Shown here piece by piece: positions 35,357-47,179 of a stretch of 64,000 bases of DNA. How positions within the stretch are numbered: the stretch's first letter is position 1; every line of letters begins with the position of its first letter. The notes below the pieces were generated by a model, which did no database searches, was not told the DNA's origin, and saw only the letters and a list, made by a program, of their open reading frames with translations. The DNA comes from Crocodylus rhombifer (Eukaryota; Chordata; Crocodylia; Crocodylidae), in NCBI GenBank assembly GCA_038503035.1, contig JAVSML010001076.1, positions 65,732 to 129,731 of the forward strand, in the 5' to 3' direction. Position numbers and translations under genes: made by a program.

Positions 35357-36239
35357 CCGTTTAGATATCAGAGAGACTGTCTATCTGAAATGGGAATGGC
35401 ACATGCCAAAAGGAAAGAAAGTAGCCTGCTAAGTACATTTTTTCACTTACCTTTATAATACCTGAATGAAAAGATAAGGGATGTTTTCAAGCCAAATAGA
35501 TTGGTTTTTGAAATACAATGTAGTGATTAGAGTAGTGATTCCTTTTAATCTTGCTTTTTAAAAAAACGATCCTTTAAACTTTTTTTTTTCTTTAAAATAT
35601 TTCTTACCCTTTACCTCCACCTGCTCTTCCTTGTCCTATTATTGGCTTTATATGAGTGATAATCATAATTAATAATCAGGTTTGGCTGGTGTTTCATTTT
35701 TTAATAAATCACAAGAAGTGTGCCTTCAAAAGTTTTCTCTCTCCTTTTCTTTAATAACAGATGTGTATCTGCCTTCTTACCTAGGCACATACAAAAATAA
35801 CCCCAAGTACCTGATGATTTCATATCTGGATGTCCCTACAAAGAGATTCATTTTGTGCAGCCAAATAAAGGCTTTCAGATAAATTCTCATTTAGTGTCAG
35901 TGATATTCAGCAGTCAGAAATATTGCATAGATGCTACCTCAGTGATTAGAAGCTTAAATCCAATCTTTGCTATTGCTCACATAAAGAATGTAGCTTCAAG
36001 AAGTTAATCCATTGCTGATCTTTCTTGTCTGTGCATGAGTGCTAAAAAAAATCAAATTCCAGTTTCCTATGACTACTTAATAGATATTTAAGTTAATTTT
36101 TATTTGACAATACTTCTAGTCAAATAATTATATATGTCTATAGTTTACATCATTCTAAGTACTGATGGCCCTGACTGTTGTAGCAAATACATCACCATTA
36201 TTAATCAGTTTCATCTTCCCTAGGCACATGTAGTTGGGT

Positions 36240-36400
36240 ACATGAGTAGTATGTTCCTTATCTTACAGATGAGGAATTGAGGTATAGCTTAGGATAAGTG
36301 GCTTGTCCAAGGTGTTAACAAGGTCACAAAGTAAATTCCTGGCTGATCCAGGAATTTAATCCAGGTGTCCTGAGTTTCAGTAAAGTGCTATCTCTGCTAG
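36240..36400 (+). mobile_element. MIR-type SINE (CORE-SINE) relic, 3' half
   Basis: TTACAGATGAGGAATTGAGG, GGCTTGTCCAAGG, AAGGTCACAAAGTAAATTCC and AATTTAATCCAGGTGTCCTG match, with drift, the well-known MIR segment (TACAGATGAGGAAACTGAGG through CCAAGGTCAC and CCCAGGTC). MIR relics are ancient and spread across amniotes. Confidence 0.75.
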
Positions 36401-36820
36401 ATGAGGGGGTATGCAGCCTTCAAGGGGTTAATTTGCACCCCCGGGTTCACTCAGCTGTTGTTTCGCACATTGCTGTGACTGCAGCAGCCACTTGAGTGAC
36501 CCAGATCCTCTACCTTCCTCTGACTTCCACTTTCTGCTCTCATCCCAGCACTGTGGGTCAGCATGGCATACTGTTCTGAGTAAATTCGTGACCCAGAGCA
36601 CATGGCTCAGAACAGCATGGTGCTGAAGGAAAATCTGTGGCCAGGGCAGCTAAGGACTGAGGACAAGGTACCCATGCCTTGGTACATGGTGCAATAGGGG
36701 AAGTCCTGTGTGGGGGGGTACAGTAAGCGGCTGCTCACATGGTGTGTGGTCTCTGCTGATGCAGCCTATGGGGTGTACAGCCCCTGGTCACTTAGCAATG
36801 GGACAGCGCTGTAGGTTATC
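36401..36820. repeat. GC-richer foldback-like tract
   Basis: GTCAGCATGGCATACTGTTC and the reverse-complementary CTCAGAACAGCATGGTGCTG pair around about 36557-36635 to form an imperfect hairpin. The flanks contain further GC-rich words. It looks like a decayed foldback element but has no defined ends. Confidence 0.4.
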
Positions 36821-37679
36821 TTTACTTATTCAGCACTACCTCCTATAGTCTCTTGCTGGAACTTTAACTTTCAACAAAGCACAGTGGTACAGTATGAGGA
36901 ACACCACTATTTATTATGATGGATCCAGAATCTTGATGGATATAAGGAAATTATAAGATAGAGAAGACAAAACTAGATGATAAGAATAAATAAAATCAAT
37001 GTGGGTAATTGCATTGAGAAAAGAAATAAAGAATGTGACCATTGTAATGGGGTTAAAAAGGAAATGGGCAGTTAGCAGAGGAAAGTGAATAGAATGCAGA
37101 AAGTGGAAAATGCAGACAAGCAGAGGGTCCTAATTCTTTCTCTCTCATGCATACAACACCTGCCCTCTCCCTCTACCTGCACCCTTCCAGTATCCTGTGC
37201 AGCTATTCTGTGAAGGAAGAAGATGTCCCAATGAACTTAAATTGTGAAAGCCCTCAAAGGAAATCTTTTAACTTAAAGTTTGTTTGAAAGAACATCTTCC
37301 ACTGGATGCATAGAGTAAACCCTGCTCATCAGCATGTGGTTAGAGTAGAAAACAGAAGTGTGCCAAATAGCTTGTAACATTAGGTACATTTCTTTACTCT
37401 ACGTTGAGCATTTGTATAAGCACTGTCTTAAGAAATCAAGAACATGCATAAGTGTTTTCTTGATTTAGAGTCATAAAGGAGACCAGATGACCAGTTTCTG
37501 GAACAATTCACTTCTCATTTGTCTTGACAATAGATGTTCATTAATTAGTGTTCTTTATCTGGATTTAGGAGGGGAGATGCCAGGGACAAGTAGTTGAGTA
37601 CAATGTGGCTTGATGTTTATTTGGGGTCTGGGGGGGTTTGGCAAGGGGTTCCTATTTAATGGATATTTTTGTTTTTCAG

Positions 37680-37803
37680 ACTTGAATCTCCAACTAGATC
37701 TTTAATAATGGAAGCTCCCAGGGGAGTACAAGTTAGTGCTGCTGCAGGAGACTTAAAGGCCACCTGCAGGAAAGAACTGCACTTGCAGTCCACAGAAGGG
37801 GAG
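37680..37803 (+). CDS. SGCZ: SGCZ (zeta-sarcoglycan) coding exon, probably exon 7 of 8
   Basis: The exon is 124 nt. A pyrimidine-rich acceptor (TTTTTGTTTTTCAG) ends at 37679 and a consensus GTAAGT donor starts at 37804. Its first base finishes the codon split by the previous intron, and 41 full codons follow, so it ends in phase 0. The translation begins LESPTRSLIMEAPRGVQV, continues through SAAAGDLKATCRKELHLQ and ends STEGE. This is the membrane-distal part of the extracellular sarcoglycan domain. I recall human SGCZ as nearly identical, with Phe where this copy has Leu in AGDLK. The codons are undamaged, with no stop or frameshift. The upstream intron is ~29.9 kb and the downstream one ~12.2 kb, in keeping with the very large size of this locus in other vertebrates. 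Confidence 0.96.
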
Positions 37804-38329
37804 GTAAGTTTTGTGCAGAATTAAATGCTCTGCAGCTCTGTCCAGCCAAATGCATGTGAAAAATGAAAGCGTGCTGTGTAAGAAGTACTACATGCAGGGC
37901 CACATAAAAACCACAAGTAATATTCTATGATTACACAAAATAGAAATGAATTTACTTAAGCCATACGCTTTCATCATTATTTGATTTCTAAAAAAAAAGT
38001 TGAAGTATTACGTTTTATTCACACCATTACTTTCAGGAACAAATATACTAAGAAAACCCATTAAGTGTTTGCACTCAAAATTGTACATATTGTATGGAAT
38101 GAAATGCTGCAGGTTACTCAAGTCCTTCACCAGATCCCTAAAAATGAGTCAGTTAATTGGCAGGGTAGGGACTGACTATGCCCTTCACAGTTAGGATTTT
38201 GCAGACCCACATAATATGACAAACCAACCAATAAATCATAAATTTTGAATAACGTTTTGGTGAAGCTTGAGAAAGAAAGAAATCTAATACTCTGTAATTG
38301 CATTACTTAGGATAACAGATACTTTGATT

Positions 38330-38393
38330 ATCATTATCGAATAAGTTAAATTGATTNNNNNNNNNNATCATTATCGAATAAGTTAAATTGATT
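38330..38393. other. 10-N assembly gap flanked by identical 27-bp sequence
   Basis: Ns occupy 38357-38366. The 27 bases before the gap (38330-38356) and the 27 bases after it (38367-38393) are identical, starting ATCATTATCGAATAAG. This is what appears when two overlapping contig ends are placed side by side rather than merged. The gap is intronic and does not affect an SGCZ exon. Confidence 0.95.
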
Positions 38394-40819
38394 ATATTGA
38401 ATCAATTTAACTTTGCTGACTATCCAAAGAAAGTTAAATTGATTAGATTCTTTATCCAAGTTCCTCATTCACTTAAGTTTAAACATTTAATTTGCCAAAA
38501 CACTGCCTCTGGATGTCATGATATTCTAGTAGGATTTTCAAAACCATTCAGATAAAAAAGGAAGTGCCATTATCACAAATATTTTACTCATAGTACAAGT
38601 ATCTGTTGAAGACATTCAATAATATCAACACAAGCTGACAGGTAGGTTTGGCAAAATATTGTATATGAGCACTTGTTAAATTCCTAAACTGCCATTATAT
38701 TTTCCAGAAATTAAAACTGTAAACCCATCTGGGATTTCCCAGATGGTTGGTTCCATGCTGATTCAGTAATAGTTGTCATGAAATCTTATTGTAACTCTCC
38801 ACCTCCATTTTTTATCTGCTAGGAGATATTTAATAAAGCAAAATGTTTGTTGTAAATTCCTTAATTCCAGCATTACTGTGAAGTTTTATGTTCAGTAAAA
38901 CTGCTGGTACTGCACAATCTCAATGGCACCTGGGGCGTTTCTGACCCTACTGCACAGTAGCAACAACATCACAGTTAGTGCCCGCTTACACTATGTCGCC
39001 ACAGCGATGAGCTACATTGCCATAGCTTATCGCTACAGCAACATAGCTTCTCATGTAATGTGCCCTGTGAGTAAAGATTTGATGATAGATTTAATGTTTC
39101 TTCTAAAAGGGCACATTTCCCTTTAAAAAAAAAAAAACAATCATGCATAACTGACACTAACTAGTGTGGTTTTTGGCAGTATCAACAGGTAGTAACCAAC
39201 CTGTCATTCAGTTTGGGCTAAACTGCTTTCTTGCCCCTAAAGGTGGTCTTCTTACAACAGAGCTTGATGCACACTGGTTGGATAAGTTTGGAAAGGTTTG
39301 GTAGTTGTTGCCCATGTTTTAAGTTCTTTGTGGATACACAGGGGGCTTTGATGTTCAGGACAAAATAAACCAGCACCATTTGTGAGTGCTAAATTGTAGA
39401 ATAAAAAGATAAAGCAGGTATGTACAGGAATAATATATGATAAGCATTACATCAAGTATATAATAATTAAAATGTAGTCATACTGAATAGTTTACAGCTT
39501 TTTCTTTCCTAGCTTATGAGAACTCCACTTTGAAAGAGTTTTTATTTTTATTTTCTTAATAGAACATTTTTTTCCAATTAGATCAGAGGCCTAAAAGCAA
39601 CTCTTGCTTTCTATCATAAACAAATCCCTTGATCACTTTCATATATGCATTAATGCACTATTTTAAGATTAAAAGTTTTGTACTAGAAAAGTATACTACA
39701 CTTTATTTTTGTGTAGTTCATATATCAGCCAACCAAATTGTACTTTATAACATATGGAGATTTTTACTTATTCTACAAATTCAGACAAGATACATTTAAT
39801 GAATTTCTACTTTTTTTCTGAGGCACAATTATCTCCTTCATATGCTAGCAATTTTTTTATAGTCTTGAAATCAACCAGTTATAACAATATCTAAAAACAT
39901 TTTGGATTTACTTAGATTAAATTATGAAAGATATGCTCCCCTTTTATTTAGCAATAACCTTAAGATATTATTTTTGAAGACCTTAAATAAGTTTACCAAA
40001 TCCCTTTCCCCCAGTCCTATTTCTCTTATATAATATGATCTGTAGTCATTCATGTCATAAACTGAAAACTTTCGGAAGCGTTCTGGGTTCTCCTATTCAA
40101 TACTTTTTTCTTTTTATTTACTTCAATATCACAATAATCTTTTTATTTGAGTTATAAATTATAAAGAATGATCCCAGATTGAGTACTGGAGGCTATAATT
40201 TACTTTCAGGTTCTGCTGCTCTTTATGAAGCACTTGAGCTACACCCTTGTGATTCAAGAGATCAGGAGAATCCTTTGATTCAGTTACAGCTTGGCATTTA
40301 ATTGTGAGCTATGAATTATTCTATAAATAAACCATAGCCAATGGCTTAAAGTAGCATCATTTACACAAAAAATAGAATTAGAAGCTCTGGGCATTAACAG
40401 ATTCAGTCAGTTCATATAAGAAGAAACGTTCCATTACTGAAAAATACAAGCCCATGGCTGCTAATTGACTATTTCTTCTTCTACATATAAAGACAGTAGA
40501 AAAGATCAAAGATAGTCACATCATGGTATTTTCTTCCTGAAGTTACCATTTTTTGCTAAGCCTACAAATGCATACAAATATATCATTCAGCCTAAAATGA
40601 TCAGATGGTTAAAGGATTATTTGGTGATGTCACTTCAAACACTGATAATATGATTTAAGTGATTTTGATGAAAGATTTGTCTTTGAAGGAGGAGGATGTC
40701 TATCTGGACCAAGTTCTTATGAAACCAAATCTAATTCTGATTCTTGTGGTATTCACTTTCAAACAAAACATTTCCGTGTAGCCAAGCCTCTCCCTTTTAG
40801 CACCATTTACTGTCTAGTA

Positions 40820-41876
40820 AGGCTGTGCGAAGCTTCAGTCCCTGATTTGATTCGGCGGAGATTTGGCACACTTCAGTGGCCAAATCTCTGAATCCGAATT
40901 GAATCAGAGGATCCTTTAATCTTTCTGAATCAAATCAGAACCCTCCAAATCAATTCGGAAAGATTTGGAGATTCAGACATAGAGACCGTTTTAAATGTTT
41001 TTTCTACATACCTCTAGGTAGCAGGGGCTCATGAGTGTGAAGCATCCCACAGAAGTACTGGGGGCTCCCCAATGCACTCAGTGGAAAACCCAGAGGCACT
41101 TGCAATCCACTTCTAGGTCCACCAGGGAGCACACTAGGGAGCTCCCCAACCTTGCCCGGCTCAGTGACTGGTGCCTCCTGGGTCTGGGGGTGGGGCACCT
41201 GGAGTCCTCCTGTGGCTGATCGCCAAGCAGGGAAGGAGCAGGGGGGCCCCCCAGTGTGTCCCCTGGCAGACCCGGAAGTAGACTGGAAGTACTTCTGGTC
41301 CACTTCCAGGTTCACTGCTGAGCATGTGGAGGGCCCCCCCCACACTCCTGTGGGATGTTCCATGCGCCCCAGTATTGCAGCAATCATGAGCCACACCTGC
41401 TACCTCAAGGTACGTAGAAAAAACTTTTAAAACTGTGTCTATGTCCAAATTGCTGATTCTCTGAATCAGCATCAAACTTTCAGATTCGGATTCAGCCAAA
41501 TCAAATCAGGGATGGTGATCCGAATCAAATTACTGTCTACACTAAAACTTTTCCTTCCAAAATTTAATTTGTAATGAAGCAAAATGTAGGGCCCAGTTTC
41601 ACAAGTTCTTCATGTGTAGAACCCCTGTTCTTAAGTTGCATTAGGTATCTATCTACGTATTAAGCACCAATAAGGTGTTTGGAGGTGTACCAGAAAGAGA
41701 AGAGGACAATGTCCACACAGAGAGAAGTTTATGCCCTAGCTCAGAGTCACTTATGAATCAGCATCGAATCTTCAGATTCAGATTTGGCAGAATCAAATTG
41801 GGATAGTGATTCAAATCAAATCACTGCCTCTGATTCAGGCCGAATCTGAATTGAATACGGCCCACTTCAGACACCG
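40820..41876. mobile_element. Foldback non-autonomous DNA element (GATTCGG family), 1.06 kb
   Basis: The left end AGGCTGTGCGAAGCTTCAG is rich in GATTCGG/CAAATC words; the right end is CCACTTCAGACACCG. CTAGTA flanks both sides exactly (40814-40819 and 41877-41882), a probable target duplication. The interior folds back: 40985-41140 (GACATAGAGACCGTTTTAAA, TTTTTTCTACATACC, GGTAGCAGGGGCTCATGA) is the imperfect reverse complement of 41250-41455. A right-side segment at 41463-41538 recurs at 41757-41830, so this copy also has an internal duplication or nested insertion. A relative's end lies at 48770-48922. No coding capacity. Confidence 0.78.
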
Positions 41877-43984
41877 CTAGTAAAGAGCAGTCACTCATGC
41901 TAGATAAAGCTCTTTGTTCATAAGTACAAAAGGCCATGAGTAGCGCCTGAGCTGTGATGATAGATTTAAACTTCCTTACTTTCTCCTGATCTTGGGCCAT
42001 CATGCTTCACAGAATTCATTGCAGCACTATTGGGCTGCAGACCCTGCCAAGCACTCTGCTCCCAAGTATCCACCTCAGTTCTGCCTCTAGAATATTACCT
42101 CCCTACCTATCCCCAAATGTAAGCACTTTCAGAGTGTGTCTTGAAAGGGGCCGTTTTCTTACACAATTACTGCTCCAGGATAATAAAACACAGTGTAAAA
42201 GAGGCTGTGTGCATGTGTGTATGTGTGAAGATCTTAGATCTTATATGATACATGCTATTTGAATCCTTACTGAAGGAAAGTTCTAAATATTGAAGTTAAT
42301 AGGATTTTTGCTTAAAGGGCAATAATAATGGCTAATTCAAAATAATTTTGGAACTTTGTTTTTTTGGGGGTGGTAGATTTTAAATTTAATGTAGTTTTTT
42401 TTAAAATAATTTTTCGTTAATTCTAGTCAAATATATCATACGTTTCTGTAGTAAAAATTATGTTTTCTTCTATACATGCCATTCCCTGCCTGGTTCTGAC
42501 TGACATATGGCTTCTGAACTGTTATATCAAAAAGCTTACTGTGGTATAGAATTTTTGAATGGAAAATAATCTGGTGCTAATGCAAGAAGGGATTGTCACA
42601 ATATTACTACAGAACATGAAAAAAAATCAGAGAATGTCATAATCTTTTAACCCAAATCTGTTGAGTTGTGATGATACTCCAACATTATCGTATGTACTTC
42701 CCTGCTTGTAGCTCTAGGTTTTTTAAGCATTTCATATAGCTGGAGAAAGCTTTTCATCAGTTATCATTGAAGTTTGAATTTTTTTTGCCAAAGGGTTCAA
42801 TTTACTTTGAGTTGTTACTTATAAAGATCATTACATCACAGAGCTGTCTTTTCAAATAATAATTCACTATTTCATTTCCTTCTGTTACCACTCCATTTGC
42901 CTGATTTTCATGTTGCATGGACAAATCCATGCCTCAAAGCAGTTTACCAGCAGAAGAAAACAAGGTTGCTTCTCCTTCAGCTGTAGCAAAAACAAAATCC
43001 AGTTTTGTTGACAGCACAGCATGAAACAAATCTCAGATGGAAATTAATGAGCAGCTAGGTTTAACAAATCCTGCTAATTTAATTAGTAAAATAATTCTGC
43101 CAGGTTCACCTGATTTACACCAGAGTAATTCCACTGAAGTTCCTGTTTTACAGCACATCTACATCGCATAAGTATAACTATGCTAATGCAAAAGAAAAAA
43201 AGAAAAACCTTTATAGAGATTTATAGATTAGTGTTTTATCAGACAAAAGGGGGTAATATGATAATCTACTTTGATCTCCTGCATAACACAGCCCCTCAAA
43301 ATTACCTGAATTAATTCTCATTTAAAGTAGAATACATATTTTAGAAAAAAACCCTAACTTAAATTATAGAATATCCAGTAATAGTGAGTCTGTTACCATC
43401 ATTGGTAATTTGTTCCAGCAATAAATTACTTTCAGTCTTAAAATTGTGATTTATTTTTAGTCTTAATTTAGATTTTGCTGTTGCTTTATCTTCTAGATTT
43501 GAAAAATCCTCTAGTATGGAATAGATAACAACCTGTGTCAGTGTTGACCCTTTTTATAGAACAGAACACGATTAACTTTTTCCTCTAGAGTTTCCACCAT
43601 TTACTGAAAAGCCTACATGAATAATCCAAAGATCTCCAGAGCCAGCTTTTTTAAAGTTTTTATGTGCAAGTTATCTAAAAATGAATAAAAATGTCCAAAA
43701 TTAGTAGGTGCTACTGAACATGCTTCCAAATTACAGTTAGAACGGAAAACAGACATTTGATTTATGTCATATTATAACCTGCCTGACATCTGATAACCCC
43801 AAGTAACCCCTCTCCATTTTAGCAACTACATTCTATCACCAGGTCAACGTTCTCCCCTTCCCCCACTCCCCAACGTACCTGTCTCAATAACTTCCATTAA
43901 CATCCATTCCCTCTGATCTTCCCTAAAATACATTTGCATTTGCACAGACCTGAATTTTGCATGCTGGCTTAAGCTTCTTTTCCA

Positions 43985-44160
43985 CCCAGGAGAGCATACA
44001 AACCCCAACAGACTCTCCCTATGCCTGAGAAGGTTGCCTGAAAGAATGTAAAGAACAATTTTCCCAACTATTTAGTTGGTCTAATAAAAGGAATCATGTT
44101 TACCCAAAGAACCTTGTCTGTCTGTGTCCTTAGACCAACACTGCTATAACCAACACTGTC
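43985..44160 (+). mobile_element. Short interspersed element of the TTGGTCTAATAAAAG family
   Basis: Ordered blocks: CCTGAGAAGGTTGCCTGAA, TTAGTTGGTCTAATAAAAGG, TTTACCCAAAGAACCTTGTC, TGTGTCCTTAGACCAACACT and GCTATAACC. This is the longest copy in the window and fixes the orientation of the others. Related repeats are abundant in turtles and crocodilians as I recall; whether the class is SINE or MITE I cannot settle here. Confidence 0.65.
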
Positions 44161-44265
44161 AAACGTTTTTCCATTTTCTTTATTAATCTTAACAGTTCTG
44201 CCATCACCAAAAACATTGTTAGAATTCATTTTATTCATTATATGTTATGCCCCCTCTACATGTTA

Positions 44266-44565
44266 CAGGTACAGACAACCCTTGCCATTCACAAGGGATA
44301 CGTTCTTATATCCCCTGCAAATGGCAAAATCCGTGAATAAGGCACTGAAATGCCCCTGACGGCTGGGGGGCGGGGCACAGCTCCAGTGGTGATGATGGGA
44401 GCACACAGTGGGAGCCCAGCGGCGGTGGTAGGAGCCTGGTGGCAGCAAGCACAGAGCTCCCAAGGAGCTCCTGTAAGTGCATAACATGTATTTAAAATGT
44501 GGGTTTAGCATTCGTGAATATTTGAAACCATGAATGCCGAACCCGCAAATAGCGAGGGTTTCCTG
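44266..44565. mobile_element. Tigger/pogo-like (Tc1-mariner) MITE, 300 bp
   Basis: The left end CAGGTACAGACAACCCTTGC and the right end AGCGAGGGTTTCCTG are inverted repeats, flanked by TA at 44264-44265 and 44566-44567, the Tc1/mariner target site. Subterminal TTCACAAGGGATACG on the left and AACCCGCAAATAGCG on the right resemble Tigger-type termini known from mammals. The middle is a GC-rich filler without coding capacity. Confidence 0.8.
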
Positions 44566-44696
44566 TATTGCTCAATAAACTGGTTAATTGCCCAATTACC
44601 TTAAGACCACCTACACATGCAAATAGGTATCATACAATAAAAAGTTCCCACCAAGTATAAAGTTAGTCATAAAAAAATGTTTATTAATTTTATAGC

Positions 44697-45072
44697 TAGG
44701 GACGTACAGAATTCATCATGGAAGTGGGATATACTGTGGCTCCTGAAATCTTGCAGGTTCCCCCGCACCCTCCTTCCCCCACTTGGTGGTGGGGTCCTGC
44801 TTGTGGCTCACTCCTGATCAGCAGGAAAGTGAAAATTGCAGTTTTAAATATGGCACAGTTTTTGCCTCCTGCTATTGTTTGACTGAGGGGTCCTGGACAG
44901 CTCTGCTGTTTGCTGCTGACTATCAAAAATGGTGCCGTGTTTAAAATCATGGTTTTAGCTTTCCTCCTGATCAGGGGGGAACAGTGGGGTCCTCCACTAA
45001 TCAGCAGCTAACATGCAAGATTAGAGGAGCTGCCATGCACCCCACTACCTCCATTAATTCAATAGGTCCTTA
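44697..45072. mobile_element. Non-autonomous hAT-like element with perfect 8-bp target duplication
   Basis: It starts TAGGGACGTAC and ends AATAGGTCCTTA. TTTATAGC lies immediately outside both ends (44689-44696 and 45073-45080), an exact 8-bp duplication diagnostic of hAT insertion. Interior words (CTCCTGATCAGCAGG, GTTTTAAATATGGCACAG) are shared with the element at 9365-9693. Length 376 bp; no coding capacity. Confidence 0.88.
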
Positions 45073-45114
45073 TTTATAGCTGATTGCTGTCCATCTTTAT
45101 TTGCATGTGTAGCA

Positions 45115-45800
45115 GGATCACTCATGTGGCTAGTTCTTCAGCTGATGAGGCTCCCAGCCACAGGAATGTGCCTTGCTCAGCATGAAACCCCTGAGCCCTG
45201 GTGATCACAGCTGCAGTCATTCCCCAAGCTTGGGAGTGGTTGAAACCCTCAGCCCACATAGGGCTCTTTGTTCTGATGGCACCTCATGCACAGCCAGGAC
45301 CAAGAGACCTGCAACTAACAGGCCTCCTAGTCCCAACTGTCCTTCACATGTAGCTGGGAACGAGATCCCAGCAATTGTTGGGGCTCCTAGCCCCAAATAC
45401 ACCTCATGTGCAGCCAAGACTGAGAGGACCCAGGGCTCTCATGAGACACAGCTAGGAACAGGATCCTCATCAGTTGAGGGACTGCATGTGAAGTTCAGTC
45501 GGGGCTGGGAGCCATGTCAGTTGCAAGACTCTCAGTCCTGGCTGCATGTGAGGCAGAGCCAGGGACAATATCCCTGTCAGTTGTGGGGTTTCTTGGCAAT
45601 GGCTTAAGGTCCCCACAGCTGGGAGCCCTCTCAACAAAGGGGACTCCCACCCATGGGTACCTGCTTTTCCACCAGCAATAAGGTGCGATTTGATCTATTA
45701 TTTGATCCTACAGTAATGCCTCCTGCCATGCCTGTGTGACATGGCAGGAGTTATGATGGTGTGGATCATGCATTAGATCCAATCACACCTTTACCTGAAT
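45115..45800. repeat. Foldback/degenerate repeat tract
   Basis: Internal imperfect inverted and direct repeats. CCTCATGTGCAGCCAAGACT with GAGAGG (about 45402-45427) pairs with ACTCTCAGTCCTGGCTGCAT with GTGAGG (about 45530-45555), and GCCATGCCTGTGTGACATGGC near 45727 is a small palindrome. A 144-codon plus-strand frame at 45173-45607 falls inside this repeat and resembles no protein family I know. Probably a decayed DNA element next to the hAT at 44697. Confidence 0.45.
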
Positions 45801-47179
45801 GGGTAGTAGGCCCCTTAAAATATTCTTCCTGCTGGTCCCTCGACAGTACTGGGCATTGATAGTAACTTATGTACTTTTGCTTCCTACGTTCTGAAGTTTC
45901 TAACTTTTATTTTATATTCAGTACTATTAACTCCCCTACTCCCATTAGTTATTTTATTACATTTTTCTTTCTTGTTCTTACACTTATTATAGCTGTTTTA
46001 TATGTTGCTTTCTGCAGAGATAATTTTTTTTGCAAGTGTAACATTCTTTCTCAGTTATAGTTTTCTGGCATCTAAGCAGTTCCCAATCAGAATTCAAACT
46101 ATCCTAAATTATTTCTTCCATCCAATATGGATCAGAATTATTTCCTTTTTTTATAAAATTGGCCTTCTGAAGGACCTAAAATATTTATTGTTGGATTAGG
46201 TTGTATTCTGTTAATGGCTAACACATGATTACTCCCACTTTCAGTAACTTCTAGTTTTTAGTTCTGTGATTCTTTTTCCTTTTTCAGTCAGAAATATAGA
46301 ATTCTCCCCGTGTTGGATGCAATGTGTTTTAAATTAGGAAAACATCACTGATAAAACTATAAATTCTGAGAATTGTGCCTGCATGAGATCTTTGGAATAA
46401 TTCATTTAGATTTAATTGTCATGCCAAAACAGTGTTTTTTCCCTAGCCTTTGCTTTAAAAAACCATCATTCTTTTCTCTGGTGTAGTTTGGTAGTCTTTA
46501 GCAGACACTTAGTACCTTATTTTAAGGTTTACATCTTTGAATGCTCATCCACGAACATGCTTAAATCAATGTATTTCTACATTGACTTTGAAAGGGGAAC
46601 AGGTACTGCCAGTTTTGACCTTTTCCCCATCCCCACATGACCCTTTTCACATGGGCAATAAATATTGACTTGAACATTCAAATTATGCTCCCCAACAGGT
46701 ATAAATAATAACAGATAGGTCAAATTATTCTCAGATATCAGAAATTTTAGTTCTTATGTTCATTAATTGTTCATTAATTGTTACCAACTTTGATGCAATT
46801 CATGAAATACTTCTCTCCACCTCCTATTATATCTTGATTATTCTGTTTCTCAACATCTTAGTTTTGTTTTAAATAAGTATTCTGATTTCTTTTCTATATT
46901 TGCATTTTGTTATTACATACCTCTTTACTAGTCTGAACTAGCTTCCCTTCTAAAAATATTGGTTTCCCTTTTCATGAGTTTGAGACCATCGAAACTATAC
47001 TTCCCTCTACCCCATTGAGTTATCAGTATTTCAGAAACGTCAAACACTTCACATTATGCCTTACCTACCCATTGTCTAGACTGACTAGTGAGTCCTTTGA
47101 TGTCCATCTTCCTTTTAATCATGAAGCAGAAAGGATCACCCAAACATTTTATTGTAGCATCCTTCTCATACATCTATTA

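Larger units (their letters stand above)
7813..37679 (+). other. SGCZ: SGCZ intron between exons 6 and 7 (~29.9 kb)
   Basis: Bounded by a GTAGGT donor and a TTTTTCAG acceptor. Named insertions are listed separately. Stretches with nothing recognisable: 7813-8956, 10336-13869 (AT-rich, with a T-run at about 12131-12146), 16204-18245, 18326-19194 (pyrimidine-rich at 18840-19050), 22700-23324, 23620-26425, 29456-30170, 30300-32124 and 35357-36239. The tract 9938-10335 is GC-richer and begins with an ACATCCAGATGAGC motif shared with the repeat near 19195, so it is probably another DNA-element relic. The segment 31478-31760 is similarly GC-richer and unassigned. No additional SGCZ-like exon was found. 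Confidence 0.85.

Noticed and set aside
45173..45607. A 144-codon plus-strand frame
   Set aside because: It is built from imperfect internal repeats (SCTAR..., GAPSPK...) within a foldback tract, so it is repeat-derived rather than a gene.
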